Shown here: one piece after another, positions 5,806 to 6,106 of the stretch
Position numbering within the stretch: position 1 is the first letter of the stretch
Layout of the letters: each line of letters begins with the position of its first letter
NCBI GenBank assembly: GCA_016867505.1
Contig: VGJH01000077.1
Span: 1-6,106, forward strand
Origin: Candidatus Bathyarchaeota archaeon
GTDB taxonomy: Archaea; Thermoproteota; Bathyarchaeia; TCS64
DNA: 6,106 nucleotides
Reading direction: 5' to 3'
Translations under genes and position numbers: made by a program
The notes under the pieces: model-generated
Told to the model about the DNA's origin: nothing
The model's input: only the letters and a program-made list of their open reading frames with translations
The model's database searches: none

Positions 5806-5808
5806 TGT

Positions 5809-6106
5809 TTATTCTGACCAATCTTTGACTTTATTTGCCATCTCATTTAATTTATCTTGTACAAGTCGATTGATAGTATCAGGAGGATAAATCCCATTTT
5901 CATCTTTTTCACCAGCTGTTACTCCTGTCAGAACTTCTATTCCCTCCTCAATGCTGCTCACTGGATAGATGTGGAATTTACCATCTTTAATTGCCTGAAT
6001 CACTTCCTTTTTCAGCATCAAGTTTTTGACATTGCTTTTAGGAATAACTACACCGTGTTTTCCTTCTAATCCACGTGATTTACATAATTGGTAAAAGCCT
6101 TCGATT
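5809..6106 (-). CDS. Lon-family ATP-dependent protease (COG1067 type), C-terminal 98 residues only
   Basis: The gene enters from the right edge, so its ATPase domain and catalytic serine lie outside. The visible residues are the end of the Lon proteolytic domain in its Lon-related (COG1067, LonB/LonC-like) form. They run IEGFYQLCKSRGLEGKHGVV (1-20), then IPKSNVKNLMLKKEVIQA (21-38), then GKFHIYPVSSIEEGIEVLTG (42-61). A family-typical tail, TAGEKDENGIYPPDTINRLV (63-82), ends in KVKDWSE. In this family the stretch before IEGFY normally contains the catalytic lysine of the Ser-Lys dyad (pattern NEKIEGFY). Here that lysine would be the codon just beyond the edge, and the single visible base of it (A) is compatible. 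The enzyme degrades misfolded or regulatory proteins using ATP. Whether it carries the membrane segments of archaeal LonB cannot be seen. Confidence 0.88.
   Translation of the reverse strand, partial: IEGFYQLCKSRGLEGKHGVVIPKSNVKNLMLKKEVIQAIKDGKFHIYPVSSIEEGIEVLTGVTAGEKDENGIYPPDTINRLVQDKLNEMANKVKDWSE

Noticed and set aside
1..6106. CRISPR array, tRNA genes, transposase or toxin-antitoxin pair.
   Set aside because: No spaced direct repeats, cloverleaf-like segments, terminal inverted repeats or paired small genes of that kind were found on reading both strands.

Overview
The window is archaeal. It carries an Orc1/Cdc6-type replication initiator, a methyltransferase of the predicted archaeal family COG2521, an archaeal-length enolase, frequent TTG starts, and TATA-like promoters on short or absent leaders. 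A mesophilic, AT-rich lineage of the Bathyarchaeota/TACK kind is my best guess, but nothing here fixes the phylum. There is no tRNA, rRNA, CRISPR array, insertion sequence or integrase, and no gene-free stretch over 300 bases. The longest gap is 143 bp (1424-1566).

Left block, minus strand (1-1423): a diverged orc1/cdc6 homologue is followed by a winged-helix DNA-binding protein that runs off the left edge and appears to overlap the initiator's 3' end by 14 bases. Sampled stretches here are clearly richer in G+C (about 47% in one 60-base sample) than the rest (about 30-33%).

Divergent intergenic region (1424-1566): it separates cdc6 from a plus-strand AIR-synthase/HypE-like gene. It holds an imperfect inverted repeat around an AT-rich core, beside an initiator gene. 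That is a typical place for an archaeal replication origin, although one arm is also the cdc6 ribosome binding site.

Middle and right block: the AIR-synthase-like gene (1567-2586, plus) abuts, tail to tail with no gap, a minus-strand series. Read in transcription order from the right, that series is a Lon-family protease (only its C-terminal 98 residues are visible), a thioredoxin reductase-like flavoprotein, enolase and a COG2521 methyltransferase. Gaps are 57-87 bp, so these could be separate short transcription units or a loose operon. They cover proteolysis, thiol redox, glycolysis/gluconeogenesis and an unassigned methylation, with no obvious shared pathway.

Most genes are housekeeping. 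The points worth a second look are the altered ATPase motifs of the Cdc6 homologue and the possible origin beside it, the HypE-like protein without a C-terminal cysteine, and the thioredoxin reductase with an unusual NADPH-site sequence and a Cys-Cys-Cys cluster.
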